Origin: Rhodospirillales bacterium
GTDB lineage: Bacteria; Pseudomonadota; Alphaproteobacteria; Rhodospirillales; Casp-alpha2
Length of the DNA: 64,000 nucleotides
Direction: 5' to 3'
Assembly: GCA_013203595.1 (NCBI GenBank)
Contig: JABMNT010000032.1
Coordinates: 57,238-121,237 of the forward strand
Below, piece after piece: positions 17,180-27,523 of the stretch. The translations under genes were made by a program, and so were the position numbers. The notes beneath the pieces are model-generated. The model saw only the letters and a program-made list of their open reading frames with translations, had not been told where the DNA came from and did not search any database. Within the stretch, counting starts at the first letter, position 1, and the number at the start of each line of letters is the position of its first letter.

Positions 17180-18670
17180 GTGGAACATTTATTAAATTCA
17201 TTTTCCCTGCTGCTTCAGCCCCTGCCGCTGGCGCTGCTGTTTATCGGCGTCGCGTCCGGGATTATTATTGGCGCCATCCCCGGCCTGACGGCAACCATGC
17301 TGATCACCCTGACCCTGCCGCTGACCTTTTTTATGGAAAGCGTCAATGCCATCACCATGCTGGTCGGCATGTATGTGGGCGGCATTTCCGGCGGGCTGAT
17401 TGCCGCAACCCTGTTGCGCATGCCCGGCACACCGGCGTCGATCATGACAACATTTGACGGCTACCCCCTCTCGCAACAGGGCCATTCGGCGCGCGCCCTG
17501 GGTCTGGGCATTACCGCATCCTTTATCGGCGGCCTGATTTCCTGGGCGTTTCTGGCCGTGCTCTCGCCACCGCTGGCCAATCTGGCCCTGACCTTTGGCC
17601 CCTGGGAGTATTTCACGCTGGTACTGATGGCGCTGGTGATGCTGGCCAGCCTGAGTCAGGGCTCGATGATCAAGGCCCTGATGGCGGCCGCGCTGGGCAT
17701 GATGGTACATCTGCCCGGTGTCGATCCGTCGCTCGGGCAAATGCGCCTGACCTTCAATCTCGACAATTTGGAGGGCGGTCTGAGCCTGCTGCCGGTGCTG
17801 ATCGGCGCCTTTGCCGTCAGCCAGATCTTCAAGGACATCATAGTCATCGACCGCGAACCGCCGCCGGTTCACCTGGACCGAAAGGGCATGGTACTGTCGC
17901 TTGCCGACATTAAAAAGTATGCCGGCAACTTCTTTCGCTCCAGCTGCATTGGCACCTGGGTCGGCCTGTTGCCGGGAATTGGCGCCAATATCGCGGCCAT
18001 GCTGTCCTATACCACCGCCAAGAATGTCTCGAAAGAGCCGGAAAAATTCGGTACCGGGCACGAACACGGCATAGTCGCCGCCGAAACCGCCAATAATGCC
18101 GCCGTCGGCGGCGCCCTGATCCCGCTGATTACCATGGGCATTCCGGGCAGTGTGGTCGATGCGATCCTGATCGGGGCACTGATCATGCATAACCTGGAAC
18201 CGGGGCCACTGCTGTTCACCACCAATCCGGAAATTGCCTATGGTGTGATCACCGCCTATCTGATCGGCAATATCATCATGTTCGGAATCATGATGTTTTC
18301 GGTCGTCCATATTGCACGCATGCTTTACATCCCCCGCGCCTATTTACTGGCGACCATCCTGCTGTTTTGTATCATTGGCGTGTTTGCCGTTGCCAACCGG
18401 TTCTTTGATGTGTGGATCATGCTGCTGTTCGGGGTGATCGGCTTCATCATGGAACGCACAAAAATGCCGTTGGGGCCGTTTGTCATCGGCTTCGTGCTGT
18501 CGCCGATCGCTGAAATGCAGTTGCGGTCCGGCCTGATGGCAACCGACGGCTCGCTGTTGCCGCTGTTCACACGGCCCTTCGCCGCCACCTTCTTTGCTAT
18601 TTCCGTCTTGTCGTTGCTCTGGCCGTTGTTTATTGAATGGAAGAACAAAAACCGCGCTGGTCGCCACTAA
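17180..18670 (+). CDS. tctA: TctA-type large membrane subunit
   Basis: The 496-residue channel-forming subunit with about 11-12 membrane spans. Family hallmarks are GAIPGLTATMLITLTLPLTF near residue 30, GMYVGGISGGLIAATLLRMPGTPAS near 55-85, and the inverted copy GLLPGIGANIAAMLSYT with GVGGALIPLITMGIPGS-type sequence (AAVGGALIPLITMGIPGS) near 255-325. These GxxPG loops form the substrate gate. It starts with GTG 17180. Together with tctC and tctB it makes a complete secondary importer driven by an ion gradient. Confidence 0.92.
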   Translation: MEHLLNSFSLLLQPLPLALLFIGVASGIIIGAIPGLTATMLITLTLPLTFFMESVNAITMLVGMYVGGISGGLIAATLLRMPGTPASIMTTFDGYPLSQQGHSARALGLGITASFIGGLISWAFLAVLSPPLANLALTFGPWEYFTLVLMALVMLASLSQGSMIKALMAAALGMMVHLPGVDPSLGQMRLTFNLDNLEGGLSLLPVLIGAFAVSQIFKDIIVIDREPPPVHLDRKGMVLSLADIKKYAGNFFRSSCIGTWVGLLPGIGANIAAMLSYTTAKNVSKEPEKFGTGHEHGIVAAETANNAAVGGALIPLITMGIPGSVVDAILIGALIMHNLEPGPLLFTTNPEIAYGVITAYLIGNIIMFGIMMFSVVHIARMLYIPRAYLLATILLFCIIGVFAVANRFFDVWIMLLFGVIGFIMERTKMPLGPFVIGFVLSPIAEMQLRSGLMATDGSLLPLFTRPFAATFFAISVLSLLWPLFIEWKNKNRAGRH

Positions 18671-18695
18671 CTTTATCCAATGAGGACTAAATAGA

Positions 18696-19475
18696 ATGTA
18701 TCGCGAAAACACCCTTAAGAAAAAAATGCTCGGTGGCGGCAAGGCGCTTGGCTGCTGGAGCGCGCTGAACAGCGCCCTTTCGACCGAGATCCTGGCCATG
18801 GCCGGTTTCGATTTTCTGCTGATTGACCAGGAACACGGCTTTGGGGACCCGACCCAACTGGCCCACCAGTTGCAGGCCATGTCGGCAACCCCGACCACAT
18901 CGGTTGTCCGGGTCCCCTCGAAGGACCCCAATTATGCCAAACGTGTGCTTGATGCCGGTGCCGAGGCAATCATGTTCCCCAGCGTCAACACGGCGGCCGA
19001 GGCCCGCGCCCTCGTCAAGGCCTGCCGCTATGTGCCCGAAGGACTGCGCGGCATGGCCCAGGGAATGATCCGTGCCTCCAATTTTGGCTATAATGCGGCT
19101 GACTATGTGAAAACGGCAAACCAGAACTTGCTGGTCATCTGCCAGATCGAGACGGTGGAAGCGGTTGCCAATATTGACGAACTGGTTGCGGTTGAGGGCG
19201 TTGATATGTTTTTCATCGGACCGAACGACCTGTCGGCAAGCAACGCCACCCACGGCCAGTATGAGGACCCCAGTTTCGTTAAACTGATGGATACCGTTGA
19301 GCGGGCTGTCATGGCATCCGACAAACTCCTGGCCACTATTCCCTACGGGCCCCATTCCTGGCAGGACAATTTCGATAAGGGCTACAACATGACAACCGCC
19401 GGTGCCGACGTTGTTTTACTGCGCACCGCCTGTGCACAAATCGTTGACCAACATCACGCAAAGAACGGGCAGTAA
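18696..19475 (+). CDS. HpcH/HpaI-family class II aldolase
   Basis: A metal-dependent pyruvate aldolase of 259 residues, in the family of 4-hydroxy-2-oxoheptanedioate and 2-keto-3-deoxy-L-rhamnonate aldolases. It cleaves 2-keto-3-deoxy acids to pyruvate and an aldehyde. Visible motifs are FLLIDQEHGFGDP (Asp-Gln-Glu-His active-site strand near 45-57), RVLDAGAEAIMFPSVNTAAEA near 88-110, and CQIETVEAVANIDELVAVEGVD with the metal-binding Glu/Asp near 150-170, followed by FIGPNDLS. It would act on the product of the upstream dehydratase. The gap to the next gene is one base. Confidence 0.88.
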   Translation: MYRENTLKKKMLGGGKALGCWSALNSALSTEILAMAGFDFLLIDQEHGFGDPTQLAHQLQAMSATPTTSVVRVPSKDPNYAKRVLDAGAEAIMFPSVNTAAEARALVKACRYVPEGLRGMAQGMIRASNFGYNAADYVKTANQNLLVICQIETVEAVANIDELVAVEGVDMFFIGPNDLSASNATHGQYEDPSFVKLMDTVERAVMASDKLLATIPYGPHSWQDNFDKGYNMTTAGADVVLLRTACAQIVDQHHAKNGQ

Positions 19476-19476
19476 A

Positions 19477-20586
19477 ATGGAACCCGTACGCCACCAACAG
19501 ACAAGCGTCATCCTGGCACCCGACGCCCTGACCACCTATGTCGCCGAGATCTTCGAAAAAGCCGGCTGTTCGCAAACCGAAGCCGGCTGCATCGCCACCC
19601 GGCTGGTCGGCGCCAACCTGCGCGGCCATGACAGCCACGGTGTGATCCGGGTGCCGCGCTACGTGGATGCCCTGCAACGCGGGCTGGTCCATGCCGGACA
19701 GACGGTTGATGTGATTACCGAAAACGACGTGATGGCCGTGCTTGATGGCAAATTTGGCTTCGGCCAGTGGATCGGTGAACAGGCCGTCGATGCCGGCATT
19801 GAAAAAGCCAGGGCCAACGGCGTGGCAATCATTGCGCTGCGCAATTCCGGGCATCTGGGGCGTATCGGCGACTGGGCCGAGCGCGCCGCCGCGCAAGGGC
19901 TGGTTTCCATCCATATGGTCAATGTCAAAAACTCCCTGCTGGTGGCCCCCTTTGGCGGGCGGGACCGGCGCATGAGCACATCGCCCTTCTGCGCCGGCAT
20001 TCCGATGCCGTCGGGAATTCCGGTGGTCCTCGATTTCGCCACCTCTGCGGCTGCCGAGGGCAAGGCCCTGGTCGCGCTCAGTGGCGGCAAGCCGTTGCCG
20101 GAAGGGGCCTTGATTACTGCTGACGGCAGCCTGACCAATGATCCCCTGCATCTCTATGGGCCGCAATCGCCTGATCAGATTCCCAACCCAAATCTCGGGC
20201 CGGGCGCACTGCGCACGTTTGGTGATCACAAAGGGTCCGGCCTGAATTTTCTGATGGAAATCATGGCCGGCGCATTAACCGGCACCGGTGCTAACGGGCC
20301 GATCGTCGACAAGCAGAAACGCAACGTCGGCAACGGCATGCTGTCCATCTACATGGCGCCGGCGGTATTTGGCTCCACCGACGGCTTTGCCACAGAGGTG
20401 CGCAATTATATCGATTTTGTCAAAAGCTCACGCCCGGCCGAGGCCGGTGGCGAAGTGCTGGTGCCCGGCGAAAAGGAGCTGAAAACAATGGCCCAGCGTT
20501 CCGCTGACGGGCTTCCGCTGAGTGAAAATGCCTGGCAGAATATTGTTTCCACCGGGGATCAGGTGGGCGCGCAACGGCCCGGATAA
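19477..20586 (+). CDS. Ldh-family (YlbC-type) NAD(P)-dependent malate/lactate-type dehydrogenase
   Basis: A 369-residue member of the malate/L-lactate dehydrogenase superfamily that is not homologous to Rossmann-type LDH. It includes ureidoglycolate, sulfolactate and 2,3-diketogulonate dehydrogenases. The family core GANLRGHDSHGVIRVPRYVDAL (read in two parts: GANLRGHDSHG, VIRVPRYVDAL) is at about 48-69 with the catalytic His. LRNSGHLGRIGDWAERAA lies near 125, STSPFCAGIPMPSG near 168 and GDHKGSGLNFLMEIM near 250. I start at ATG 19477, one base after the aldolase stop. In this operon it probably oxidises or reduces a 2-hydroxy/2-keto sugar-acid intermediate. Confidence 0.88.
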   Translation: MEPVRHQQTSVILAPDALTTYVAEIFEKAGCSQTEAGCIATRLVGANLRGHDSHGVIRVPRYVDALQRGLVHAGQTVDVITENDVMAVLDGKFGFGQWIGEQAVDAGIEKARANGVAIIALRNSGHLGRIGDWAERAAAQGLVSIHMVNVKNSLLVAPFGGRDRRMSTSPFCAGIPMPSGIPVVLDFATSAAAEGKALVALSGGKPLPEGALITADGSLTNDPLHLYGPQSPDQIPNPNLGPGALRTFGDHKGSGLNFLMEIMAGALTGTGANGPIVDKQKRNVGNGMLSIYMAPAVFGSTDGFATEVRNYIDFVKSSRPAEAGGEVLVPGEKELKTMAQRSADGLPLSENAWQNIVSTGDQVGAQRPG

Positions 20587-20650
20587 GGGGCGACAATGAC
20601 ACCCCGTGCAGGGCCTTGAACTGGTTGTATTTTGCCTGTTGCGTGACGGT

Positions 20651-22456
20651 CTATTCGCCCAGAAATTCGGCGATCACGGCCATGAACGAGGCCGCAAACT
20701 TTTCCGTCTTTGACTTGCCAACCCCGTATACCTCGAGAAAGGCTGCTTCGTTGCGGGGTTTCTGATCGGCCATATCGACCAGGGTCTTGTCGGCAAATAT
20801 CACGTAGGCCGGAACATTGCGTTCCTGCGCCAGTTCCCGCCGCCTGACTTTGAGCAGGTTATACAGCTCCTCGTCGACTTCCGACAGACCGGTTGAAAGG
20901 GTTTTACGCGGGCGTTTTTCGGCCTCGGGGCGGGTGCTTTTCTTCTCTTCCCGGTAGCGGAAAACGTCCGATCCGCGGGCCAGTTTATATCCCTTTTCCG
21001 AGACACTCAGTCCGCCGTGGCCTGCCGTATCCAGATCAAGGTAACCGGCCGCCACCAGTTGGCGGATGATGGCCCGCAGTTGATCCTTGCCGAGGCCACG
21101 CCCGGCCCCGAAACCGGGCAGCTTGTCGTGGTTGAATTTGCGAATCTTGTCGGTATTGGCGGCGCTCAGAATATCGACAATATGGACAGCGCCGAAGACC
21201 TGGCCGCTGCCGTCGATAACCGACAGTATATCCGCGGCAATGGCATTTCCGTCAACCAGGGTTGGTGGGTTAAGGCAGATATCACAGTTGCCGCAGGGTT
21301 GGCTCGGCTCATCGAAATACGCCAGCAGCGATTGGCGGCGGCAGCTCGATGCTTCGCAGAAGGCGATCAACTGGTCGAGCCGCCGGTGTTCGCGCCGCTT
21401 GTGGTCTTCGGCCGTGTCTTCCTGGTCAATAAACATCCGGCGCATGCGGATATCATCGAGGCCGTAAAGCATCAGCACTTCAGCATCTTCGCCGTCGCGG
21501 CCGGCGCGGCCGATCTCCTGGTAATAGGCTTCCATGCTTGACGGCAGATTGGCATGGAAGACATAGCGCACATCAGGTTTGTCGATCCCCATGCCAAAAG
21601 CAATGGTGGCAACCATGACCACGGCCGGGTCAGTCATGAAAATATCCTGATGCTCGGCCCGGTCATTGGCGTCCATACCCGCATGATAAGGCAGGGCGCG
21701 GATGCCGTTGCTGTTGAGAAACAGCGCCGCTTCCTCGGTTTTTTTGCGCGACAGGCAATAGACAATGCCGCTTTCATCGGCATGGGTCTTGACGAAATCC
21801 AGTAACTGCTGTTTCCACGACGTGCGCAGCTCCACTCCTAAGCGAATATTCGGACGGTCAAAGCCGGAAACGAATTTTTTGCCTTTGCCGCCGAACAGCC
21901 GCGCGACAATATCGTTCTGCGTGGCATCGTCGGCGGTCGCCGTCATGGCGGCAATGGCCACATCAGGGAAATGCTCGCGCAGTTTTGCCAGTTCTTCATA
22001 GTCGGGGCGAAACGACGGGCCCCAGCGTGAAATGCAGTGGGCCTCGTCGATGGCAATCATGGTCACCGGCAGGCGGGCAAGGGCAGAGATCATACGCCCG
22101 GTCATCAGCCGTTCGGGCGATATATAAAGCAGCGACACCTGGCCCGCGGCAACGCGGCGCCAGATCGCCACATTGGCATCGTAGCTGCGCGATGAGTTTA
22201 TGGTTTCGGCCTCGACACCGGCCAGTTTAAGGGCGGCCACCTGGTCTTCCATCAACGCCACCAGAGGCGAGACAACAACGGTCAGCCCACCCTGAACCAG
22301 GGCCGGCACCTGAAAACAAAGGGACTTTCCGGCTCCCGTCGGCATAACCGCAAGCACATTTTGTCCGGCAAGCAGGGTGTTGACGACGTCTTCCTGGCCC
22401 GGCCGGAAGGCCTGGAAACCAAAGGTGTTTTGCAGGATCGAGAGGGCTTGGCTCAT
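20651..22456 (-). CDS. recQ: ATP-dependent DNA helicase RecQ
   Basis: A 3'-5' helicase of recombination and replication-fork repair, 601 residues. Motif 0/[13 protein letters not shown] and [16 protein letters not shown] (Walker A); motif [13 protein letters not shown]; motif [13 protein letters not shown] four-cysteine RecQ zinc site follows ([15 protein letters not shown] ... [11 protein letters not shown]), then a winged-helix region and a C-terminal HRDC domain ([19 protein letters not shown] ... [17 protein letters not shown]). The Q motif and length match the standard enzyme. It overlaps the upstream FKBP gene by 4 bases (ATGA), so a peptidyl-prolyl isomerase and a helicase share a transcript. 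Confidence 0.95.
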   Translation of the reverse strand: MSQALSILQNTFGFQAFRPGQEDVVNTLLAGQNVLAVMPTGAGKSLCFQVPALVQGGLTVVVSPLVALMEDQVAALKLAGVEAETINSSRSYDANVAIWRRVAAGQVSLLYISPERLMTGRMISALARLPVTMIAIDEAHCISRWGPSFRPDYEELAKLREHFPDVAIAAMTATADDATQNDIVARLFGGKGKKFVSGFDRPNIRLGVELRTSWKQQLLDFVKTHADESGIVYCLSRKKTEEAALFLNSNGIRALPYHAGMDANDRAEHQDIFMTDPAVVMVATIAFGMGIDKPDVRYVFHANLPSSMEAYYQEIGRAGRDGEDAEVLMLYGLDDIRMRRMFIDQEDTAEDHKRREHRRLDQLIAFCEASSCRRQSLLAYFDEPSQPCGNCDICLNPPTLVDGNAIAADILSVIDGSGQVFGAVHIVDILSAANTDKIRKFNHDKLPGFGAGRGLGKDQLRAIIRQLVAAGYLDLDTAGHGGLSVSEKGYKLARGSDVFRYREEKKSTRPEAEKRPRKTLSTGLSEVDEELYNLLKVRRRELAQERNVPAYVIFADKTLVDMADQKPRNEAAFLEVYGVGKSKTEKFAASFMAVIAEFLGE

Positions 22457-23208
22457 TTAACGACGGGCAGACCGTCCTTGATCCATTTGTCGATCCCCTC
22501 GGTCACGTTATAGACCTTCTCATAGCCCCGTTGCTGGGTCAGGAAATTGGCAATCACCGAAGACCGGTTGCCGAGACGGCAGATAAAAATGACTTCTTCC
22601 TCCGCCGGGGCCAGCGCCGCCAGCTTGGGGATAAAGGACGGATCAAACTTGCCGCGACCGTCAAACGCGGTCAGCCGCTGGCTGTTGGCAATCAACCCGG
22701 TCTGGTCCCATTCATCCTGGCGTCGGATATCGATAATTTTAACACCTCTGGCAAGCAGTTCCTGCAATTGCAGATTATCAACACTGCTGTATTTTGGTGG
22801 TACAACGGCCAGCAGCTCAATTTCAAAAACCAAGGTCGCATTGGGCGGGATCGCCCCGGCTGCACCGCGCGCCCCATAGCCCAGATGCGGCGGGATGGTA
22901 AGCCGGCGTTTTCCGCCAATTTTCATACCCAGGACACCGATGTCCCAGCCGGCGATGACCTGACCCGCCCCCAGATAGAAGTCGAAGGGCTTGCCACGAT
23001 CAAGGCTGGAATCAAACTTTTTACCGTCCTTCAGCCAGCCCGAATAATGAACCGAGACCTTGGCGTTGTTGACGGCGGCGATGCCGTCGCCGACTTTCAG
23101 GATTTCGATCTCAACCGACTTCTCCGCAGCCTGCAGGGCGGGAGAAAAAAAGGCCAGATTGACGAATAAGGCCGCTACCAAAATAATTATCGGGTTCCTG
23201 ATCAACAT
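22453..23208 (-). CDS. Exported FKBP-type prolyl isomerase fused to a rhodanese domain
   Basis: A two-domain fusion of 251 residues. An N-terminal signal segment ([22 protein letters not shown], ending LQAAEKS) is followed by an FKBP domain at about 40-135: [37 protein letters not shown] and [17 protein letters not shown]. These keep the aromatic and Asp residues of active isomerases. A rhodanese domain fills about 145-250, with the active cysteine in [10 protein letters not shown] and [14 protein letters not shown] upstream. The fusion would act in the periplasm or outer leaflet, joining proline isomerisation to persulfide or thiol chemistry. I chose ATG 23208, which has AGGA at a good distance; ATG 23226 has none. 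Confidence 0.88.
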   Translation of the reverse strand: MLIRNPIIILVAALFVNLAFFSPALQAAEKSVEIEILKVGDGIAAVNNAKVSVHYSGWLKDGKKFDSSLDRGKPFDFYLGAGQVIAGWDIGVLGMKIGGKRRLTIPPHLGYGARGAAGAIPPNATLVFEIELLAVVPPKYSSVDNLQLQELLARGVKIIDIRRQDEWDQTGLIANSQRLTAFDGRGKFDPSFIPKLAALAPAEEEVIFICRLGNRSSVIANFLTQQRGYEKVYNVTEGIDKWIKDGLPVVK

Positions 23209-23231
23209 GGTTTTTCCTGTTTGCATAAGAA

Positions 23232-24599
23232 TTAACGGAGGATAGTCAACAAGTAGCCAACGGCCAGCAATAGCTGGACGACCGCAAACGGCACCGCGAT
23301 TTTCACAAAACCCGCGAACGACATGGGCAATTTGTTTTTGTGAATAATCGTTACGGCGACCAAAGTCGAGGCCGATCCGATCGGGGTAATATTACCGCCC
23401 AGATTCGCCCCGAAAATGACCGCCCACCAAAACGGCGAATCCGCTGCCATATCCATTGTGCCCAGAATTTTTGCCAGCATGGTCGCCAGCGGGATATTAT
23501 CGGTTACGGAACTGGCAATTGCCGAGGCAAACAGCAGGACCCCTGCTCCGGTCGTCTCGCCCAAACCGAGTATTGGCTTGAGGCCGTCGCCAATCAGTTC
23601 CAGCACTAAAGCGTGTTCCATCATGTTGATGACGATGAACAGACAGCCGAAAAAGGCCAGCAGATCCCAGTCCATGGCCTGATAGAACCGGTCCGCCGTC
23701 GATTTGTATCGCACCAGCATGATCAAGGCAAAAGCCAGGGCCACATAGCCCATGCCCAGATCCCTGATAAACGGCGTTACCGAAACGCTCGCCATGGCGA
23801 CGATAAACAGGGCGGTCATCACTGTGCCGAATCTGAAAAATCCTGCAGATTCGATGCCGTCATTTTCATCAAAACCGGCAACCAGCTGAGCCGCCTGCGA
23901 TTTTGCAGCCTCCTCCTTCAGGCTGGTAATACGGAATAACCGGGCCCCCATAAAAATGGTCACGGCGGTTGCCACCACCACATAAGGGCTGGCTTTCAGG
24001 AAAAAATCGACAAAGCTGATGCCGGCGGCGTTGCCGACAATAATATTTGGTACCGATGAAATGAGCGTCAACATCCCGCCAACATTAGTCAGCAACCCTT
24101 CCACCAGCAGAAACCCCAACAGCTTGTCGGTCATCCGCAGCTTGGCCAGTGATACACTGCTTAACGAGCCGACGATGATCATCGCCGTGACATTATTGAG
24201 AACCGCCGAAAAGACGACCGTCATGACACCGTAAAAAATTAACAACCGCAAGGGATCACCGCCGGACGCCTTGGTCAGCTTGATGGCGATCCAGGTAAAC
24301 AGGCCACATTTTGATGTCACGTCAACGAACAGGGAGGAGCCCAAAATAATGGCGATCACCTCCCAGTCGACACCAGGTATGTAAACGGGCAATCGAATGG
24401 GATGGCCCAGCAGGATAACCGTTTCCGGATGCACCAGCCCAAAAACCGCAGCCAGCAAAAGGCTAACCGCGGCAAACGCGCCGGTAATCACCGACTTCTT
24501 GGCGTGCAATTTCTCCTCCAGCGCCAAACAGAAGATCATCGCCACCAGCAGGGTCGCAAACAGATAGGTTACATAGGGAGGAACGCTATGCATGTTCAA
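23232..24599 (-). CDS. ArsB/NhaD-superfamily ion transporter
   Basis: A 455-residue inner-membrane carrier with about 12 hydrophobic segments. Two NhaD/ArsB-type signature loops are visible: [16 protein letters not shown] near residue 133 and the inverted-repeat copy [17 protein letters not shown] near 365. [17 protein letters not shown] near 405 is typical of Na/H antiporters and related anion carriers. The ion could be sodium, arsenite or an organic anion; sequence alone does not decide. The start overlaps the upstream stress-protein-like gene by 4 bases, so translation is coupled. Confidence 0.85.
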   Translation of the reverse strand: MNMHSVPPYVTYLFATLLVAMIFCLALEEKLHAKKSVITGAFAAVSLLLAAVFGLVHPETVILLGHPIRLPVYIPGVDWEVIAIILGSSLFVDVTSKCGLFTWIAIKLTKASGGDPLRLLIFYGVMTVVFSAVLNNVTAMIIVGSLSSVSLAKLRMTDKLLGFLLVEGLLTNVGGMLTLISSVPNIIVGNAAGISFVDFFLKASPYVVVATAVTIFMGARLFRITSLKEEAAKSQAAQLVAGFDENDGIESAGFFRFGTVMTALFIVAMASVSVTPFIRDLGMGYVALAFALIMLVRYKSTADRFYQAMDWDLLAFFGCLFIVINMMEHALVLELIGDGLKPILGLGETTGAGVLLFASAIASSVTDNIPLATMLAKILGTMDMAADSPFWWAVIFGANLGGNITPIGSASTLVAVTIIHKNKLPMSFAGFVKIAVPFAVVQLLLAVGYLLTILR

Positions 24600-25453
24600 A
24601 TCATCAAAAGGGGAATTTGACGCAAGCCAACCGCCAACGGATAGGCCGCGCCGTTCATGGCCAGGTGATCAGCCGTTTTGGTATGGAATACCAGCAGATC
24701 GATTTTGTGTTTCTCGATAATCTCCCGGTACTCAATGATCCGTTTTCCCATCACCACCACACGCTCCATTTTGACCGGCACATCCTGAGCCAGGATTTCG
24801 GCCTGGCAGGCCGCCACATAATCGGTCGGTTCCTTGAGCAGCTGTCCGGCAATGGTTTCACGCGCCGTATCCGTATTCAGCTGGGGAATTTTCGCGATGG
24901 TATCCATATAACGTTCGAAAATGCCCTGATCCTCGACATGGCTCAGCCAGCAGGTCCCGTTGGTTGCCGTGAATCCGATTGCCATGTTCACCAAGGCGTC
25001 ATCGCCGGTTAAATGATCGGTTATCGCCATCACCCGGTCCGTATTGACCAGACTGTGGCTGTGGGCGCGGCCGGCATCAGGATGGGGCACGACCAGCACC
25101 GGCACTGCAGTCGCCTGGGTCATGACATCCAGATACTCACCCAGTGAATAAGGCCATTGCCAGGCATTGGACTTGAGATGACGGTAAGTAACGATCAGAT
25201 CCGGTTTGCGTTTTTCAATCTGTTCCAGCACTTCCTGGACAGACTGGAAGTCGTCGGCGGTGAGGGCATCCCACTGCACCTGGTCACCGTCTATGACCGC
25301 TAAATAGGATCTGATTTGTTCCGTAAACCCTGAAAGACCTGTCGCGTTCAAATCCGTAACCACCAGCACCCGCGCGAACCGAGGCCGATTGAAGGTGTAA
25401 ATCGCCTTGTCAGAAGATTTAAAAGCCGATTCGAATTGATCAAGATTGGTCAT
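24596..25453 (-). CDS. Universal-stress-protein-like protein coupled to the transporter
   Basis: A 285-residue soluble protein with two Usp-like halves. The first has RFARVLVVTDLNATGLSGF near residue 25 and KRKPDLIVTYRHLKS near 80, ending with TAVPVLVVPHPD near 118. The second ends with KHKIDLLVFHTKTADHLAMN and [10 protein letters not shown], the normal last strand of a Usp fold. The usual ATP-binding GxxGxxG-S motif is not clear, so nucleotide binding is doubtful. Start ATG 25453; a GTG nine bases upstream is also open. Coupling to an ion carrier (ATGA overlap) suggests that it regulates transport, as Usp domains do in several antiporters. Confidence 0.65.
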   Translation of the reverse strand: MTNLDQFESAFKSSDKAIYTFNRPRFARVLVVTDLNATGLSGFTEQIRSYLAVIDGDQVQWDALTADDFQSVQEVLEQIEKRKPDLIVTYRHLKSNAWQWPYSLGEYLDVMTQATAVPVLVVPHPDAGRAHSHSLVNTDRVMAITDHLTGDDALVNMAIGFTATNGTCWLSHVEDQGIFERYMDTIAKIPQLNTDTARETIAGQLLKEPTDYVAACQAEILAQDVPVKMERVVVMGKRIIEYREIIEKHKIDLLVFHTKTADHLAMNGAAYPLAVGLRQIPLLMI

Positions 25454-25702
25454 TACAAACACTTAAGTCAGGAAATAGGAGCAGAATGCGCAATAGCCGC
25501 CAATGTAGGCAGTTCCGGGGACAGGAACAACCCGGGTATGGGAATTACACAGATTTCTTTACCACGCCGGATTCTGCCCAGCCTGGCAATCTGTAAATCG
25601 GAGGCCGGGCAACCTGTATTAATCGCAATTCCCTAACCAACCGTTGCACTTTCCCGGCAAATTTCCTATTGGTATCGCAGCGTTTTCAACAGGGGACAAA
25701 TC

Positions 25703-27499
25703 ATGAATAAGCCAACCCGTAAACTGCGTTCACAAGCCTGGTACAACAATCCTGACAATCCGGGAATGACGGCCTTGTATCTGGAACGTCAGCTTAATTT
25801 TGGCATCACTTTGGAAGAACTGCAGTCTGGAAAGCCGATCATCGGTATCGCCCAGACCGGATCTGACCTGTCGCCCTGTAACCGCCATCATATCGAACTG
25901 GCCAAACGCGTGCGCGACGGCATCATTTCCGCCGGCGGCGTCTGTTTCGAATTTCCAACCCACCCGATCCAGGAAACCGGCAAGCGCCCGACCGCTAATC
26001 TGGACCGCAATCTGATGTATCTGGGGCTGGTCGAACTGCTCTATGGTTATCCCATCGATGGTGTGGTGCTGACCACAGGCTGCGATAAAACCACCCCGGC
26101 CCTGATCATGGCCGCGGCAACCGTGGATATTCCGGCGATTGCCCTTTCCGTCGGCCCCATGCTCAACGGCTGGCACGACGGCGAGCGGACCGGGTCCGGT
26201 ACCATTGTCTGGAAAGCCCGCGAAATGCTGGCTGCCGAGGAAATCGATTATGACGGGTTTTTGGAACTGGTGGCATCGTCGGCACCGTCGGTTGGCTATT
26301 GCAACACCATGGGCACGGCAACGACCATGAATTCCCTGTCGGAAGCGCTCGGCATGTCGCTGCCCGGTTGCGCGGCAATTCCAGCCCCCTACCGCGAGCG
26401 CGGCCAGATTTCCTATGAAACCGGCAAACGCATCGTCGACATGGTCTGGGAAGACCTGAAACCGTCTGACATTCTGACCCGCCAAGCTTTTGAGAACGCC
26501 ATTGTCATCAACTCCGCCATTGGCGGCTCGACCAATGCGCCGATCCACCTGAACGCCATCGCCCGCCATATTGGCGTCGAGCTCAGTGTTTCCGACTGGC
26601 AGACCGTTGGTCATGACACGTCGCTGCTGGTTAACCTGCAGCCGGCCGGCGAATATCTGGGCGAAGACTACCACCGGGCCGGTGGCGTGCCGGCGGTTGT
26701 CGGCGAACTGATGAAAGCCGGCAAACTGCCGCATCCGGACGCGATCACGGCAAATGGCAAAACCATGGGCGATAACTGCCGGGACAAACACAGCCTGAAT
26801 ACGGATGTCATTAAGACCTACGACAAGCCGATGCTTGAAAACGCTGGGTTCCTCGAGCTCAAGGGCAATCTGTTCAATTCAGCAATTATGAAAACCAGTG
26901 TGATTTCGGCTGAATTCCGCCAGCGCTATTTAGCCAACCCCGACGATCCGGAGGCCTTTGAAGGGCGCGCCATCGTCTTCGAAGGCCCCGAGGATTACCA
27001 TGACCGTCTTGATGATCCGGCCCTGAATATTGACGTTAACTGCATGCTGTTTATTCGCGGAGCCGGCCCCATTGGTTATCCCGGTGGCGCCGAAGTGGTC
27101 AATATGCAGCCCCCGGCAGCGATGATCAAAGCCGGTATTTCGTCGCTTCCGTGCATTGGCGATGGCCGCCAGTCGGGGACCAGTGGCTCGCCGTCAATCC
27201 TCAACGCATCGCCGGAAGCGGCCGCCAATGGCGGTCTGGCGATCCTGCAAACCGGTGACCGGGTGCGCATTGACCTGCGCAAGGGCAGCGCCAATATTCT
27301 GATTTCCGACGACGAAGTGGCCAAACGCTTCGCCGATCTGGAAGCCGCCGGTGGTTTCCCGATCCCGGAAAACCAGACCCCCTGGCAGGAAATCTTCCGC
27401 GAGCGGGTCGCCCAGTTTGACGAGGGCATGATCATGAAAGGTGCGGAAAAGTACCAGAGGATTTCCGTTACCAAGGGCATACCGCGCGATAACCACTAA
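25703..27499 (+). CDS. L-arabinonate-type sugar-acid dehydratase (IlvD/Edd family)
   Basis: An Fe-S dehydratase of 598 residues that removes water from aldonic acids to give 2-keto-3-deoxy acids. The three predicted cluster ligands are Cys59 (DLSPCNRH), Cys127 (TTGCDKTTP) and Cys200 (SVGYCNTMG). A catalytic-type Ser480 lies in [11 protein letters not shown]. These numbers coincide with those I recall for the [2Fe-2S] L-arabinonate dehydratase of Rhizobium leguminosarum, which also takes D-fuconate and D-xylonate, so that subfamily is more likely than dihydroxy-acid dehydratase of branched-chain synthesis. The 240-base upstream gap shows no gene. No aldolase or dehydrogenase of this pathway is adjacent; the HpaI-type aldolase at 18.7 kb could serve it. 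Confidence 0.85.
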   Translation: MNKPTRKLRSQAWYNNPDNPGMTALYLERQLNFGITLEELQSGKPIIGIAQTGSDLSPCNRHHIELAKRVRDGIISAGGVCFEFPTHPIQETGKRPTANLDRNLMYLGLVELLYGYPIDGVVLTTGCDKTTPALIMAAATVDIPAIALSVGPMLNGWHDGERTGSGTIVWKAREMLAAEEIDYDGFLELVASSAPSVGYCNTMGTATTMNSLSEALGMSLPGCAAIPAPYRERGQISYETGKRIVDMVWEDLKPSDILTRQAFENAIVINSAIGGSTNAPIHLNAIARHIGVELSVSDWQTVGHDTSLLVNLQPAGEYLGEDYHRAGGVPAVVGELMKAGKLPHPDAITANGKTMGDNCRDKHSLNTDVIKTYDKPMLENAGFLELKGNLFNSAIMKTSVISAEFRQRYLANPDDPEAFEGRAIVFEGPEDYHDRLDDPALNIDVNCMLFIRGAGPIGYPGGAEVVNMQPPAAMIKAGISSLPCIGDGRQSGTSGSPSILNASPEAAANGGLAILQTGDRVRIDLRKGSANILISDDEVAKRFADLEAAGGFPIPENQTPWQEIFRERVAQFDEGMIMKGAEKYQRISVTKGIPRDNH

Positions 27500-27523
27500 C
27501 AGGCCACAGGATATGACAAATCA

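Noticed and set aside
17198..18310. 370-codon open frame antisense to tctA
   Set aside because: tctA has clear family motifs and operon context; the reverse frame is His/Gln-rich shadow.
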